Assembly (NCBI RefSeq): GCF_014200435.1
Contig: NZ_JACHBR010000001.1
Coordinates: 3,131,501-3,195,500, forward strand
Length of the DNA stretch: 64,000 nucleotides
Direction: 5' to 3'
Origin: Sphaerisporangium krabiense
GTDB lineage: Bacteria; Actinomycetota; Actinomycetes; Streptosporangiales; Streptosporangiaceae
Below, in pieces: positions 9,499 to 18,317 of the stretch. Under the pieces are notes generated by a model. It was not told the DNA's origin, ran no database searches, and saw only the letters and a list, made by a program, of their open reading frames with translations. A program made the position numbers and the translations under genes. The stretch's first letter is position 1. Each line of letters begins with the position of its first letter.

Positions 9499-10326
9499 TT
9501 GCACCCCCTGCGCCGTACCCTCCTCGCCCTCACCGCCCTCGCCGCCTGCCTGACCCTCGCGACCGCGACCGCCGCCCCGGCCGCCGCCGCCCCGCCGCCC
9601 CCGGCCGCCATGGCCTCGATGGGCGACTCCATCACCCGCGCCTTCAACTCCTGCGGCTTCTACGTCGACTGCCCCTCACGATCGTGGTCCACCGGCTCCA
9701 CCGGCTCGATCGAGAGCCACTACCTGCGCATCCGGGGCGTCTCGCCGTCCCTGGCCGCCTACAACGACGCGGTGTCCGGCGCCAAGGTCGCCGACATGGC
9801 GGGCCAGGCCCAGCGCGCGGTGTCGCAGGGCGTCGGCTACGTCACGATCCTCGTCGGGGCCAACGACGTGTGCACCTCGTCGGAGTCGGCCATGACCTCG
9901 GTCGCCGACTTCGAGACCCGCTTCCGCGCCGCCGTCCAGACCCTCGCCGACGGCCTGCCGCAGGCGTTGGTCTTCGTGGCCAGCGTTCCCGACGTGAAAC
10001 GGCTCTGGGAGGTCGGCAAGGGCGACCTCGCCGCCCGCACCGCCTGGTCGACGTTCGGCATCTGCCAGTCGCTGCTGGCCAACCCCCGATCCACCGCCGC
10101 GGCCGACGTCGCGCGGCGCGACCGCGTGCGGCAGCGCGCCGCCGACTTCAACGCCGTGCTCGCCCGCGTCTGCGGCGAACGGCCGACGTGCCGGTACGAC
10201 GGCGGCGCCGTCTTCGCCTACCGTTTCACGCTCTCGGAGATCAGCACCTGGGACTACTTCCACCCCAACGCCACCGGCCAGAAGGCGCTCGCCGCCGTCA
10301 CCTACGCCGCCGGGTACGGCTGGTGA
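9499..10326 (+). CDS. Secreted SGNH/GDSL hydrolase
   Basis: A 275-aa esterase/lipase-like protein. A Sec signal peptide (basic MHPLRR, hydrophobic core, cleavage near AAAAPPPP) is followed by the block I motif MGDSIT with the catalytic Ser, block III GANDV, and the C-terminal DYFHPN carrying the catalytic Asp-x-x-His pair. Four or more Cys in the mature part suggest disulfides, as in Streptomyces secreted SGNH esterases. A TTG at 9499 follows a perfect AGGAGG (9488-9493) at 5 nt and is the best start. Upstream, TTACCAACTGGTCAGTAA (about 9394-9411) is a loose dyad that may be regulatory. Confidence 0.9.
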   Translation: MHPLRRTLLALTALAACLTLATATAAPAAAAPPPPAAMASMGDSITRAFNSCGFYVDCPSRSWSTGSTGSIESHYLRIRGVSPSLAAYNDAVSGAKVADMAGQAQRAVSQGVGYVTILVGANDVCTSSESAMTSVADFETRFRAAVQTLADGLPQALVFVASVPDVKRLWEVGKGDLAARTAWSTFGICQSLLANPRSTAAADVARRDRVRQRAADFNAVLARVCGERPTCRYDGGAVFAYRFTLSEISTWDYFHPNATGQKALAAVTYAAGYGW

Positions 10327-10362
10327 CCTTCAGGCGCCGGCCACGGCGCCGTCACGGCGCCG

Positions 10363-11151
10363 TCATGGCACGGCGTAGGCGCTGTCGCGCACGTCGGTGA
10401 TCGCCATGTGGCCGGGCGCGTGCCCGATCGCGAAGGGCGGCCGTGACGCGGCCACGGCCGCCTGTGGCGTCACCCCGCAGGCCCAGAACACCGGGATCTC
10501 GCCCGGCCGCACCTCCACCGGGTCGCCGTAGTCGGGCCGGCCGAGGTCGGCGACGCCCAGCGCCGCCGGGTCGCCCACGTGCACCGGGGCGCCGTGCACG
10601 GCCGGGTAGCGGGACGTGACCCGCACCGCGGTCGCGACCAGCTCGGGCGGCACCGGCCGCATCGACACCACCAGCGGCCCCGACAGCGTCCCCGCCGGAC
10701 GGCACGCCCGGTTCGTCCGGTACATCGGGACGTTGCTCTTGCGTTCCAGGTGCCGGACGGGCACGCCCGCGTCCAGCAGGGCCGCCTCGAAGGTGAAACT
10801 GCAGCCGATCAGGAAGCACACCAGGTCGTCACGCCAGTGGTCCCGCACGTCGCCCACCTCGGCCACCTGCTCGCCGTGCTCGTAGACGCGGTAGGCGGGC
10901 AGGTCGGTGCGCAGGTCGCCGTCGAAGATCGAGGCCGAGATCTCCCCGGGCTCGGTGACGTCGAGCACCGGGCACGCCTTCGGGTTGCGCTGCGCGAACA
11001 GCAGGAAGTCGTAGGCGCGGTCCTTGGGCAGCGCCAGCAGGTTCGCCTGCGCCCATCCCGCCGACCAGCCCGCGGTGGGGGTCACCAGGCCGTCGCGGAA
11101 GGCGGCGCGCGCGTCGCGCGGGGGCACCATCGCCGGGTCGAGCACTGTCAT
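10363..11151 (-). CDS. DUF1445 family putative hydro-lyase (D-glutamate cyclase-like)
   Basis: A 262-aa protein of the DUF1445 family, with the hallmark stretch [24 protein letters not shown] and [11 protein letters not shown] near the C-terminus. Members are annotated as putative hydro-lyases, and a related domain in mammals is D-glutamate cyclase, which makes 5-oxo-D-proline. That fits the neighbouring 5-oxoprolinase genes well. I chose the ATG at 11151 over upstream starts because it has a GAAGGGA ribosome binding site. It is the last gene of the pxp run, about 115 bp after pxpC. Confidence 0.85.
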   Translation of the reverse strand: MTVLDPAMVPPRDARAAFRDGLVTPTAGWSAGWAQANLLALPKDRAYDFLLFAQRNPKACPVLDVTEPGEISASIFDGDLRTDLPAYRVYEHGEQVAEVGDVRDHWRDDLVCFLIGCSFTFEAALLDAGVPVRHLERKSNVPMYRTNRACRPAGTLSGPLVVSMRPVPPELVATAVRVTSRYPAVHGAPVHVGDPAALGVADLGRPDYGDPVEVRPGEIPVFWACGVTPQAAVAASRPPFAIGHAPGHMAITDVRDSAYAVP

Positions 11152-11265
11152 CGTCCCTTCCATCTCGCCGTACCGTACGAACGGCGGTGGCACGCCACCG
11201 CCGTCCCCGCGTCGCGGCCACATCGCCGCGATCGCCCCCCGATCCGGCCGCCCGAGGGCGGGCCG

Positions 11266-12156
11266 TCATCGTGCGCGGAGCCGGAACCGGATCCGCTGCC
11301 CCGGGCGCACCTGCGCGGCGCGGTCCACGTCGCGCGAGCACAGCACCGCGATCACCGGATAGCCGCCGGTCACCGGATGGTCGGCCAGGAACAGCGTCGG
11401 CTGCCCCGACGGCGGCACCTGGAGCGCGCCCGGCACCATGCCCTCCGGGGGAAGCTCCTCTCCGCGCACCCGCTCCAGGGCCGGGCCGCGCAGGCGCATG
11501 CCGACCCGGTTGCTGTCCGCCGTGACCTCGTACGCCGCCGAGCACAGCACCCGCAGCGCGTCGGCGCCGAACCAGTCGTCGCGCGGCCCGGGCAGCACGC
11601 CGAGCACCGGCGCCTCCTCGCCCGGCTCGGCGACCGGCGCGAACTCGACGCCGGGGAACCGGTCCGGCGGCGGCCCCACCGGCAGCAGCGTGCCGGGCCG
11701 GGGCAGCTCCGGGCCGAGGCCCGCCATCATGTCGGTGGCCCGTGACCCGAGCACCTCCGGCACGTCCAGCCCGCCGCGCACCGCCAGGTAGGTGCGCAGG
11801 CCGCTTCTCGGCACGCCGAGCAGCAGCGTCGCGCCGTCCGGCAGGCGCTCGACCGCGTGGTGGCCGATGCCGCGCGCCCGCCCCGAGGCGTAGGTGACCG
11901 TCGCGGGGCACGATGCCCCGCTCAGCGCCACCAGCAGGTCGCCGTGGGCGCGCACGGCCAGCCCGCCCAAGGTGACCTCCAGCGCGGCGGCGCCCTCGGG
12001 GTTGGCGAGCAGCCGGTTGGCCAGGCGCAGCGCGCCCCGGTCCGCGGCGCCCGAGCGTCCCACGCCGAGGTCGCCCCGCCCGGGACGCCCGAGATCCTGG
12101 ACGCTCGCCAGCGGCCCGGTCGCGACGACCTCCAGCAGTCGCACCGCCTCACCCAT
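11266..12156 (-). CDS. pxpC: 5-oxoprolinase subunit C (biotin-dependent carboxyltransferase-like, KipA family)
   Basis: A 296-aa protein with the allophanate-hydrolase subunit 2 fold: VVATGPLASVQDLGRPG near the start, LGSRATDMM in the middle, and the GMRLRGP and GGYPVIAVLCSRDVDRAAQ motifs. With PxpA and PxpB it forms the ATP-dependent enzyme that opens 5-oxo-L-proline to glutamate. Its start overlaps the end of pxpB by 8 bp. Length matches the family (about 290-310 aa). Confidence 0.9.
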   Translation of the reverse strand: MGEAVRLLEVVATGPLASVQDLGRPGRGDLGVGRSGAADRGALRLANRLLANPEGAAALEVTLGGLAVRAHGDLLVALSGASCPATVTYASGRARGIGHHAVERLPDGATLLLGVPRSGLRTYLAVRGGLDVPEVLGSRATDMMAGLGPELPRPGTLLPVGPPPDRFPGVEFAPVAEPGEEAPVLGVLPGPRDDWFGADALRVLCSAAYEVTADSNRVGMRLRGPALERVRGEELPPEGMVPGALQVPPSGQPTLFLADHPVTGGYPVIAVLCSRDVDRAAQVRPGQRIRFRLRAR

Positions 12157-12769
12157 CCCGCGCCTCCGCGAACCGCACCCGCATGCCGGGGCGCAGCAGC
12201 GCGGGCGGGTCGGCGTGGACGTCCCACACGGTGAGCTCCGTGCGGCCGATGAGCCGCCACCCGCCCGGCGACTCGCGCGGGTACACCGCGCTGAACCCGG
12301 CGGCCAGCGCCACCGCGCCCGCCGGTACCCGCACCCGCGACTCGGTCCGCCGCGGGACCCGCAGCCGGGGGTGGCCGCCGACCAGGTAGGCGAAGCCGGG
12401 GGCGAACCCGGAGAACGCCACCGTCCACGGCGTGCCCGTGTGCGCCGTCACCACCTCGCGCTCCGACAGCCCGGTCAGGGCCGCCACGTCGGCGAGGTCG
12501 GCGCCGTCGTACACGACGGGCACGGTCACCTCGCCCGCCCCCGCGCGGCGTCCCCGGGACGGGGGCGCGCTCAGCACCGCCGCCTCGACCGTTCCCCGGT
12601 GCGCCGGGGGCTCGAAGCGCACGAGCAGGGTGCGGGCGGCGGGCAGGATCTCGGTCACCCCCGGCGGCGGGTCGGTGGAGAGGGTGTCGTACAGGGCGAG
12701 GACCTCCGCCGCGCCGCCCAGTTCCACCAGGACGGCACGGTCGCCGCAGCGCCGGAAGCGCGGGCTCAT
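12149..12769 (-). CDS. pxpB: 5-oxoprolinase subunit B (allophanate hydrolase subunit 1, KipI family)
   Basis: A 206-aa protein with the family marks [10 protein letters not shown] near the N-terminus, [22 protein letters not shown] and the C-terminal [13 protein letters not shown]. It partners PxpC. It overlaps pxpA by 4 bp (ATGA at 12766-12769) and pxpC by 8 bp, so the three subunits should be made in equal amounts. ATG at 12769. Confidence 0.9.
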   Translation of the reverse strand: MSPRFRRCGDRAVLVELGGAAEVLALYDTLSTDPPPGVTEILPAARTLLVRFEPPAHRGTVEAAVLSAPPSRGRRAGAGEVTVPVVYDGADLADVAALTGLSEREVVTAHTGTPWTVAFSGFAPGFAYLVGGHPRLRVPRRTESRVRVPAGAVALAAGFSAVYPRESPGGWRLIGRTELTVWDVHADPPALLRPGMRVRFAEARDG

Positions 12770-13560
12770 GGACGCTCCCCGCCCGCGCCCCTGGTGAACG
12801 GGGCCAGCGTCACGCCCGCGGCGGTGAGCGTCTCCCGGATCCGGTGCGCCATGGGCACCGGGTCGGGGCTGTCGCCGTGCACGCAGATGGAGCCGGCCCG
12901 CAGCCGCAGCGGTGTGCCGTCCGCCGCCGCCACCGGCTCGCCCCGCGCCAGGCTCAGGACGCGGCTAGCCACCACGTCGGGATCGCGCAGCACCGCGCCG
13001 GGACGGTCACGCGGCACGAGCGTCCCCTGCGAGGTGTAGGCGCGGTCGGCGAAGAACTCGGCGATCGTGGCGAGGCCGGCCTTCTCGGCCAGCCGCAGCC
13101 ACGCCGAGCCGGGCAGGCCGAGCACCGGCAGGGCGGGATCGTAGGCGCGCACGGCCTCGACGACGGCGGCCGCCTGGGCCTCGTGGTGCACGATCGCGTT
13201 GTAGAGCGCGCCGTGCGGCTTGACGTAGCGCACCCGGCTTCCGGCCAGCCGCGCGAACGCGTCCAGGGCGCCGATCTGGTAGAGGATCTCGTCGGCCAGG
13301 GCCTCGGGCGGCACGTCGATGAAGCGCCGGCCGAAGCCCGCCAGGTCGCGGTAGCTCACCTGGGCGCCGATCGCGACGCCGTGCGCGACCGCCGTCGCGC
13401 ACGTGCGCCGCATGATGGTCGGATCTCCCGCGTGGAAGCCGCACGCCACGTTGGCGCTGGTGACGATGCCGAGGAGTACCTCGTCGTCGCCGAGGTCCCA
13501 CCGGCCGAAACCTTCGCCGAGGTCGGAGTTGAGGTCGATCGTCGTGATCACGGGAGACAT
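12766..13560 (-). CDS. pxpA: 5-oxoprolinase subunit A (LamB/YcsF family)
   Basis: A 264-aa protein with the LamB/YcsF signatures [32 protein letters not shown] and the C-terminal ICVHGDSP. It is the third subunit of the prokaryotic 5-oxoprolinase. The frame stays open far upstream through the antisense of the transporter gene, but the ATG at 13560 matches the usual N-terminus of the family. It lies 68 bp after the MFS gene. Confidence 0.92.
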   Translation of the reverse strand: MSPVITTIDLNSDLGEGFGRWDLGDDEVLLGIVTSANVACGFHAGDPTIMRRTCATAVAHGVAIGAQVSYRDLAGFGRRFIDVPPEALADEILYQIGALDAFARLAGSRVRYVKPHGALYNAIVHHEAQAAAVVEAVRAYDPALPVLGLPGSAWLRLAEKAGLATIAEFFADRAYTSQGTLVPRDRPGAVLRDPDVVASRVLSLARGEPVAAADGTPLRLRAGSICVHGDSPDPVPMAHRIRETLTAAGVTLAPFTRGAGGERP

Positions 13561-13628
13561 TGTCGGGCTCCGGTTCGCTGCTTCTTTTTCCAGTGTGGTC
13601 CGCCCTCGCCAGGGCCGTGCGGCGGGTG

Positions 13629-14912
13629 TCAGCCGAGCCGCCGCGCCCGGGTCTCCGGCAGCCCGGCGAGGGCCACGACCGCGATGGCGTAGGCCAGGGC
13701 GCCGAACGCCATCGCGCCGCCGACGTCGTAGTTCTCGGCCAGGTACCCGATGACGGTGGGGAAGAACGCGCCGACGCCGCGGCCGACGTTGTAGGCGAAG
13801 CCCTGCCCGGTGCCCCGGACGTGGCCCGGGTACAGCTCGGACAGGAAGGCGCCGAAGCCGGAGAAGATCGCCGACGAGCAGAACCCGAGCGGGAAGCCCA
13901 GGACCATGACGTACCGGCCGGCCTCGGCGGGCAGCCCCGTGTACAGCAGGATCAGCGCGCCGCTGAGCACGGCGAACAGGGCGAACGTCGGTTTGCGGCC
14001 GATGCGGTCGGTGAAGAACCCGCCGGTCAGGTAGCCGCAGAACGCCCCGGTGATGAGGAAGGCCAGGTAGCCGCCGGTGCCGATCACCGACAGGCCGCGC
14101 TCGGTCTTGAGGAAGGTCGGCACCCAGGTCGCCAGCGTGTAGTAGCCGCCCTGGACGCCGGTGGCCAGCAGCGTCGCGAACAGCGTGGTGCGCAGCAGGC
14201 CGCCCCGGAAGATCGCGAGGACGGGCACGCGGCCGGCGGGGGCCTGCCGTCCGGCGAAGGCGGGGGCGTCGGTGACGTTGCGGCGGACGTAGAGGACGAG
14301 GAGCGCGGGCAGCGCGCCGGTGAAGAACAGCACGCGCCAGGCGAGGCCCTCGTCGGCGACCATGAACACGACCGTGTAGACCGCGACGGCGAGGCCCCAG
14401 CCGACGGCCCAGGCGGACTGGACGACCGCGACCGTGCGGCCCCGGTGGCGCGCGGCGGCGTACTCGGCGACCAGGATCGCGCCGGCGGCCCACTCGCCGC
14501 CGAAGCCGAGGCCCTGGAGGGCGCGGAAGACCAGCAGCGTCTCGTAGTTCGGGGCCAGACCGCACAGCGCCGTGAAGATCGCGTACGTGGTGACGGTGAT
14601 CATCAGGGTCCTGGCGCGGCCGAGACGGTCGGCGAGGACGCCCGCGAGGATGCCGCCGAGCGCCGAGGACACGAGCGTGGCGGTGGTGAGGAGGCCGGTC
14701 TGCCCGGTGGTGAGGCCGAAGGCGCCGGCGATGGCGACGAGGCCGAGAGGCAGGACCCAGAAGTCGTAGGAGTCGAGGCCGTAGCCGAGGAAGGCTCCGG
14801 TGAACGCCTTGCGGCCCTTGCGGCCGAGGGTGGTGTACCAGGCGAGGAACGTCGTGCCGTGCCGATCTTGGGGGACTTCCACCGTGGGTTCCGGCGTGGA
14901 CGATGTCGTCAT
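13629..14912 (-). CDS. MFS transporter (organic acid/sugar acid:proton symporter type)
   Basis: A 427-aa protein with twelve predicted membrane helices and the two MFS loop signatures (ADRLGRAR after helix 2, TDRIGRKP after helix 8). The N-terminal [13 protein letters not shown] and [16 protein letters not shown] motifs are typical of the aromatic acid/sialate:H+ symporter subgroup. Being the first gene of the pxp operon, it probably imports 5-oxoproline or a related acid; that assignment is inference from context. It is transcribed away from the GntR gene. Confidence 0.85.
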   Translation of the reverse strand: MTTSSTPEPTVEVPQDRHGTTFLAWYTTLGRKGRKAFTGAFLGYGLDSYDFWVLPLGLVAIAGAFGLTTGQTGLLTTATLVSSALGGILAGVLADRLGRARTLMITVTTYAIFTALCGLAPNYETLLVFRALQGLGFGGEWAAGAILVAEYAAARHRGRTVAVVQSAWAVGWGLAVAVYTVVFMVADEGLAWRVLFFTGALPALLVLYVRRNVTDAPAFAGRQAPAGRVPVLAIFRGGLLRTTLFATLLATGVQGGYYTLATWVPTFLKTERGLSVIGTGGYLAFLITGAFCGYLTGGFFTDRIGRKPTFALFAVLSGALILLYTGLPAEAGRYVMVLGFPLGFCSSAIFSGFGAFLSELYPGHVRGTGQGFAYNVGRGVGAFFPTVIGYLAENYDVGGAMAFGALAYAIAVVALAGLPETRARRLG

Positions 14913-15080
14913 CGCGCACCTCGATCTTCGATGTCCGGCCTGCGTGTCCTAACTGTTCGCCGTGCGTGTCCGCCGCCGGCCGCCGTCCGTGCGGCGGGAG
15001 GGCGCCGCCGGGCGGGGGAGGGCGCCGTGGCGCCCTGTCAGTGGCTGGTGACGCTCACGGTACATTGGCGTGTCCTCCAT

Positions 15081-15145
15081 TTCAACAATCTGACGAGCCC
15101 ACTTCTGAGCAATCCTCTTTGAGGATCGTTGAACAATATGACAAG
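15081..15145. promoter_or_regulatory. Candidate GntR operators between the pxp operon and its regulator
   Basis: Two 17-bp direct repeats, TTCAACAATCTGACGAG (15081-15097) and TTGAACAATATGACAAG (15129-15145), agree at 14 of 17 positions. Between them lies a 15-bp inverted repeat ATCCTC-TTT-GAGGAT (15112-15126). All sit in the 266-bp divergent region, where the GntR protein would be expected to bind. Confidence 0.5.
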
Positions 15146-15178
15146 TGCTACGATGCGAGCCCAGGAAGGGTGAGGCTT

Positions 15179-15880
15179 GTGATCGACAGTGCGGATCGCG
15201 CGGACCGGCGCCTCGCGATGGACCGTGACCTGCTCGGGCGCACCAGCACCGCCGAGCGTGTGGCGTCGCTGCTGCGCGAGCGCATCATCGACGGCGTCTT
15301 CGCGCCCGGCGAGCGACTGTCCGAGGAGTCGATCGGCGCGGCGCTCCAGGTGTCGCGCAACACGCTGCGCGAGGCGTTCCGCCTGCTGTCCCACGAGCGC
15401 CTGCTCGTCCACCAGCTCAACCGCGGCGTCTTCGTCCGCCGTCTCACCGCCGGCGACGTCGTCGACCTGTACCGCGTCCGCAGGCTGGTGGAGTGCGCCG
15501 CGATCCGCGAGGCCGTGCCGCCGCCGCCCGCCGCGCTCGACCGCCTGCGCGAGGCGCTGGAGGAGGCCGGCCGCGCGGCGGCCGGCGAGCGCTGGCACGA
15601 CGTCGGCAGCGCCAACATGCGCTTCCACCAGGGCCTGGTCGCGCTGGCGGGCAGCGAGAGGCTCGACGAGATGATGCGCCAGGTCCTCGCCGAGCTGCGG
15701 CTGACCTTCCTCGCCATGAGCAACCCGCGCGCGTTCCACGGCCCGTACGCGGCCCGCAACCATGAGATCCTGAAGCTGATCGAGGCGGGGGACGCCGCGG
15801 GCGCCGAGCGCCTGCTGGCCGGCTATCTCGCCGACGCCGAGCGGCAGCTCGTCGAGGCGCACGCGAACGCGGGGGAGTAG
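15179..15880 (+). CDS. GntR family (FCD subfamily) transcriptional regulator
   Basis: A 233-aa regulator. The N-terminal winged helix-turn-helix reads ERVASLLRERIIDGVFAPGERLSEESIGAALQ in pieces around residues 25-80, with the SRNTLREAFRLL recognition helix. The C-terminal all-helical FCD domain carries the metal-binding pattern R-x-x-x-E, N-x-x-F-H-x-x-L and N-H-x-x-x. The GTG at 15179 has AGGAAGG 10 nt upstream and is preferred over ATG 15218. It is divergent from the transporter/5-oxoprolinase operon and is its likely repressor, with an organic acid as ligand. Confidence 0.88.
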   Translation: MIDSADRADRRLAMDRDLLGRTSTAERVASLLRERIIDGVFAPGERLSEESIGAALQVSRNTLREAFRLLSHERLLVHQLNRGVFVRRLTAGDVVDLYRVRRLVECAAIREAVPPPPAALDRLREALEEAGRAAAGERWHDVGSANMRFHQGLVALAGSERLDEMMRQVLAELRLTFLAMSNPRAFHGPYAARNHEILKLIEAGDAAGAERLLAGYLADAERQLVEAHANAGE

Positions 15881-15913
15881 GCGCGCCGCGCCGCCGCGCC
15901 GGTTGGGGGCTCC

Positions 15914-16396
15914 ATGAACGTGGTGGCGTTGTCCGACACCCACGCGCCCCGGCGCTGGAAGGGATGCCCGCCCCGGGTGGCCGAGCACCTGCGCGGGGCG
16001 GACGTGATCCTGCACGCGGGCGACGTGTGCACGGCCTCGGTGCTGGACGAGCTGGCGGCCTTCGCGCCGGTCCACGTGGTCAAGGGCAACAACGACGGCC
16101 CCGACATCGCCGCCCCGGAGACCTTGGAGCTGGAGCTGGACGGGCTGAAGGTGGCGATGATCCACGACAGCGGCGCGGCGGCCGGGCGCTGGGCGCGCAT
16201 GCGGCGGCGCTTCCCCGACGCGCGGCTGGTCGTCTTCGGCCACTCGCACATCCCCCTCGACCACGAGGAGGACGACCTGCGCATCTTCAACCCGGGCTCG
16301 CCGACCGACCGCCGCCGCCAGCCGCACGGCACGCTCGGCCTGCTGTGCGTCGAGCGCGGGCGGCTCGTGTCGGCGCGGATCGTGCCGGTCACCTGA
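15914..16396 (+). CDS. YfcE-like metallophosphoesterase
   Basis: A 160-aa calcineurin-like phosphodiesterase with all five metal motifs: D-x-H (SDTHA, residues 7-11), GD (HAGDV), GNND (KGNNDG), an isolated His (MIHD) and GHSH (FGHSHIP). It should bind two divalent metals and cleave phosphodiesters; YfcE-type enzymes act on small model substrates and the true substrate is unknown. It follows the GntR gene by 33 bp but is probably unrelated in function. Confidence 0.88.
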   Translation: MNVVALSDTHAPRRWKGCPPRVAEHLRGADVILHAGDVCTASVLDELAAFAPVHVVKGNNDGPDIAAPETLELELDGLKVAMIHDSGAAAGRWARMRRRFPDARLVVFGHSHIPLDHEEDDLRIFNPGSPTDRRRQPHGTLGLLCVERGRLVSARIVPVT

Positions 16397-16591
16397 CGCC
16401 GTGAATTCACGACGCGGCGCCGCCTATTCCTCAATGGCGCCGCGGTCGATTCCCGGTGACGGCACGGTGTCCGCGGCGCGTATTCGAGGAAACGGGGGGC
16501 GGGGTCGCGGGGGCGCCGAATAGGGGGGCCCAAATAGAACACGGCCGGAGCCTCGGCTCCGACCGTCTCCATGCCCCGCCAGGCGTGGCGA

Positions 16592-16792
16592 TCATCCCCA
16601 GGGGGTGTTGCCGTTCTGGTTCGTGGGGGTCGGGGTGGGGGTGGGGGCCACTTCGCCGTCGGCCAGGTGCGCGACCGCCGTGGGCTGGGCGGTTCCGGCG
16701 ATGGCGGCGGTGGCGAGCGCGGCGCCGCCCCCCGTCATGACGACCGCGACGACGACGATCCGGGTGGCGGTGTTCTTGATGGCGCTTCGCAT
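16592..16792 (-). CDS. Small secreted or membrane-anchored peptide
   Basis: A 66-aa protein with a clear Sec-type signal (MRSAIKNTATR basic start, hydrophobic core to ATAAIAGTA) and a short mature part with a Thr-Pro repeat (TPTPTPTNQNGN) ending in TPWG. ATG at 16792 follows a GAGGGG ribosome binding site. It looks real, but I do not recognise the family. Its mature peptide would be only about 35 residues. Confidence 0.6.
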   Translation of the reverse strand: MRSAIKNTATRIVVVAVVMTGGGAALATAAIAGTAQPTAVAHLADGEVAPTPTPTPTNQNGNTPWG

Positions 16793-17372
16793 CTGCTGAC
16801 CCCTCGTCTGTGGCCCTGCGGCTCACGTCCGTGCCGTTTCCCTGTTCGCGATTCAGAAGCTAATAGGGGTCGCTATCCAGTCCCTATCGGTCCGCCAAGC
16901 CCCGAAAGCCGATGCTCGATAGCGGATTGCGGCACGCGTTCGTGGGAGGCATGGGAAAGCGCCGGACGCCTGGGGCGGGCGGGACGGCGCGCCGGGGCGG
17001 CGGGGGCGGCGGGGGCGGCGGGGGCTCGGACGGGTCCGGGCGCGGCCTCGCGCGCGGAGCCGGCTCGCCGGGCCGGCCGGCGCGTCCGGTGCGCTCGGGG
17101 GTGACGCGCGCCGTCGATGACCGCCTGGGTGCTGTTCGGCTGTGCCGGAAATCTCACCGTACTCATCGCGAATTCGGTACCCGTATGACACCCCTTATCA
17201 GGCGCCGCGAAAGACCCCTAAACCAGCACAATGCCATTAATACACCCCTATAGGGGATCCTTGCCTTGACGCTGAGCTTTTCCGGATCCGAGAGTCACAG
17301 AGGCAACTGATCACCCATCGGCGACGTGTCCGCCTGACTCCCCCCAGTAGATCTGTCTTGTGAGGGTGTGCC
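16793..17372. other. Intergenic region with GC-rich tandem repeat and ACCCCT elements
   Basis: This 580-bp gap between divergent genes holds no gene I can support. It contains about three copies of a 9-bp G-rich unit (GGCGGGGGC type, 16994-17025), an ATAGGG/CCCTAT inverted repeat (16863-16887) close to the small secreted gene, and three direct ACCCCTWA elements at 17190, 17214 and 17244, the last inside a perfect palindrome CCCCTATAGGGG (17245-17256). These are probably regulatory sites for the membrane protein gene at 17373. A TTGACG at 17266 may be a -35 box. Confidence 0.5.
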
Positions 17373-18317
17373 ATGAGCTCCATCCAAGCCGCCGGAAGCC
17401 ACCGTCCCTCCGACTCCACCGCCGTCGTCCCCCACGGCCGGGCCCGCCTGGTCCTGCTCAGCGTCCTCGCGGGCGCGGTCCTCGCGTCCCTGTGGTCCTT
17501 CCACTTCGTGGACAGCGTCATCGGCGACAACGTCGCCAACACCCTGCTCGGCCACGACGCCAAGGGCACCGCCATCACCGGCGTCGTCGCCGGGGCCGTC
17601 TTCGCGTTCGTGTCCGGGCTGGCCGGCACGTTCACCGCCTGCAACGTCGCCGCGTTCGGCGCGGTGATCCCCCTCGTCCGCGAGGGCGCCACCTGGCGCG
17701 ACCGGCTGCGCGAGACCTTACGCCCGCTCAGCCGCCTCGCGCTCGGCATGGTCGTGGTCAGCGGCGTGTACGGCGCCGTCGGCGCGCTGCTCGGCGAGCG
17801 CCTGCCGCAGCTGTCGCAGGCGACCGTCGGGAACGGCCTCCCCGTCCGGCTGCTCCAGGCGTCCGTCGTCTTCGGGATCATCGGGCTGGCGTTCATCTGG
17901 CTCGGCCTCGCCACCATCAAGATCCTCCCGGACCCGCTGGCCGGCCTCGAGCGCCGCTTCCCGAACGTCCGCCTGGTCGTGCTCGGCGCGCTGGTCGGCG
18001 GGTTCCTCATCGGCCGCCCGTTCCCGCTGTTCCACAAGCTGTTCGTCTACGCGGCCGAGACCCACAACGCCCTGTACGGCGCCGCGGTGTTCGTCCTGCA
18101 GTCGCTCGGCAACGTCGTGGTGATGGCCGTGCTGTTCGCCATCCTCATGCTCGCCGCCCGGGGCCGCTTCGCCCAATGGCTGGCGGCCAGGCCGGCGCGG
18201 CTGGCCACGGTGGCGGCGGTCGCGTTCCTCGTCGCCGGCGCGTTCACGGTGATCTACTGGGACATCCGCCTGCCGTCGATGTTCGGCTACGGCTGGTACC
18301 CCGTCGCCGGCTGGTAG
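17373..18317 (+). CDS. Eight-helix membrane protein, possibly DsbD/CcdA-like
   Basis: A 314-aa polytopic protein with about eight hydrophobic segments. The segment VSGLAGTFTACNVAAFGAV recalls the Cys/Pro-containing first helix of DsbD/CcdA or TauE-type transporters, and the second half contains a related GALVGGFLIGRPFPLFHKLF stretch, suggesting an internal duplication. Only one Cys is at the expected place, so thiol redox transport is doubtful. The last 31 bp overlap the end of the opposing MEDS/HATPase gene, so neither gene can have an intergenic terminator. Confidence 0.65.
   Translation: MSSIQAAGSHRPSDSTAVVPHGRARLVLLSVLAGAVLASLWSFHFVDSVIGDNVANTLLGHDAKGTAITGVVAGAVFAFVSGLAGTFTACNVAAFGAVIPLVREGATWRDRLRETLRPLSRLALGMVVVSGVYGAVGALLGERLPQLSQATVGNGLPVRLLQASVVFGIIGLAFIWLGLATIKILPDPLAGLERRFPNVRLVVLGALVGGFLIGRPFPLFHKLFVYAAETHNALYGAAVFVLQSLGNVVVMAVLFAILMLAARGRFAQWLAARPARLATVAAVAFLVAGAFTVIYWDIRLPSMFGYGWYPVAGW

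Noticed and set aside
6681-9647. 988-codon minus-strand open frame
   Set aside because: Shadow of the chitinase gene; composition is Gly/Arg/Val-rich without motifs.
10327-10362. GGCGCCG repeats between converging genes as a terminator
   Set aside because: Several short overlapping palindromes but no single stable stem that could be defended.
16994-17025. Tandem repeat considered as a CRISPR array
   Set aside because: The units are 9 bp and contiguous, without spacers or cas genes.
16912-17253. Gly-rich 113-codon frame
   Set aside because: Its Gly run is the G-rich tandem repeat; the rest shows no protein-like pattern.
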